DNA of 64,000 bases, taken from Variovorax sp. HW608. Lineage in GTDB: Bacteria; Pseudomonadota; Gammaproteobacteria; Burkholderiales; Burkholderiaceae_C. The stretch is taken from assembly GCF_900090195.1 (NCBI RefSeq), contig NZ_LT607803.1, positions 1,488,001 to 1,552,000 on the forward strand, read 5' to 3'. Positions within the stretch are counted from its first letter, which is position 1; each line of letters begins with the position of its first letter. Both the position numbers and the translations under genes were made by a program. This document shows, in pieces, positions 63,641 through 64,000 of the stretch. Below the pieces are notes generated by a model. That model did not search any database. It was not told the origin of the DNA and saw only the letters and a list, made by a program, of their open reading frames with translations.

Positions 63641-64000
63641 CTAGGTCGTTTCACGCTTTTCAAGCCAATCGGCCAGCACTTCGGCGGCATGCTCGTCAAG
63701 CCGGGGGGGTGGACGTCTGTAGCTCGGGGGCGTCGCGGACATCCGAAGAGGGTTCGCCAGAAGGCGGATCTCGCCGCCATCCGCCCACTCGCAGGGCATG
63801 CTCAACTCCGCTCCACGCGCTTTCACATGCGGGTCCGCGAACACTTCTTCCAAGTTGTTCACCGGTCCGCAGGGGACCCCGACGGCATCAAGCTCACGCA
63901 GCCATTCCGAGCGAACTCGCTTCTTGAGTGCTTCGTCGACCAGTTCACACAGCGCAACCCGGTTGCGGATTCGCATCGGATTGGTCGCATACCGCTCGTC
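63641..64000 (-). CDS. Family III CoA-transferase (CaiB/BaiF), 5' part outside window
   Basis: C-terminal 119 residues of a CoA-transferase. The frame is open to the window end (DERYATNPMRIRNR at the left), so the start lies beyond. LDAVGVPCGPVNNLEEVFADPHVKAR is typical of the family's C-terminal part. The acyl-CoA dehydrogenase-family gene starts 9 bp later, so the two are co-transcribed. In the 3-sulfinopropionate pathway the matching enzyme is the succinyl-CoA:3-sulfinopropionate CoA-transferase (Act); other acids are possible. Confidence 0.88.
   Translation of the reverse strand, partial: DERYATNPMRIRNRVALCELVDEALKKRVRSEWLRELDAVGVPCGPVNNLEEVFADPHVKARGAELSMPCEWADGGEIRLLANPLRMSATPPSYRRPPPRLDEHAAEVLADWLEKRETT

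Noticed and set aside
1..64000. tRNA, rRNA, CRISPR arrays, riboswitches, phage genes
   Set aside because: Looked for clover-leaf CCA-ended segments, regular spaced repeats and phage structural genes; none recognised by eye.

Overview
This is a high-GC chromosomal segment that looks like a member of the Burkholderiales, most likely a Comamonadaceae (Variovorax-like) bacterium. The evidence is two Bug-type tricarboxylate-transporter receptors, many acyl-CoA enzymes, Liv-type and Aap/polar amino-acid ABC systems, and tightly packed operons with AGGAG-type ribosome sites. This is an inference; no rRNA or tRNA gene, CRISPR array or phage module was seen.

Region 1 (1-33.4 kb) is a catabolic regulon for an unidentified ester or acyl compound. 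It holds two close paralogues of a large MalT/LAL-type LuxR activator (one cut by the window start). Its enzymes are two acyl-CoA ligases, two acyl-CoA dehydrogenases (one ACAD11-like), a FadB-type protein, two thiolases, two HSD10-like SDRs, an AMACR-like racemase, an NPD-family flavoprotein and an APH-type kinase like the one fused to ACAD in ACAD10/11. A complete LivKHMGF importer and three large exported proteins (two tannase-family lipoproteins and one DUF6351-like protein) complete it. A 16-bp dyad with consensus TCGTC-N6-GACGA, centred about 45 bp upstream of likely start sites, precedes six of these transcription units. My reading is that exported esterases release an acid, Liv imports it, ligases activate it, a kinase/ACAD pair may remove a gamma-hydroxyl group, and beta-oxidation completes degradation, all under the LAL proteins.

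Region 2 (33.4-37.5 kb) is a beta-alanine unit: a LysR regulator divergent from an omega-amino acid:pyruvate transaminase and MmsA.

Region 3 (37.5-50.7 kb) is a D-amino-acid/hydroxyproline unit. It has alr and dadA-like genes, a 1125-bp IS630-family element with TA target duplication, a proline-racemase-superfamily enzyme, an aldehyde dehydrogenase, an atypical SDR, a D-amino-acid/D-hydroxyproline dehydrogenase, a DHDPS-family deaminase, a polar amino-acid ABC transporter and a divergent GntR regulator with a repeated TGTCGGCA operator.

Region 4 (50.8-57.8 kb) is a hydroxy-acid/sugar-acid unit on the minus strand: two Bug receptors, an enolase-superfamily dehydratase, a D-2-hydroxyacid dehydrogenase and a molybdopterin oxidoreductase.

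Region 5 (57.8-64 kb) holds an AapJQMP-like amino-acid transporter and an AhpD-like protein, followed by an acyl-CoA dehydrogenase resembling 3-sulfinopropanoyl-CoA desulfinase and a CoA-transferase cut by the window end. A 76-bp decayed copy of the 3' end of that dehydrogenase lies at 57.6 kb, on the other side of the transporter genes, marking them as a likely inserted cassette.
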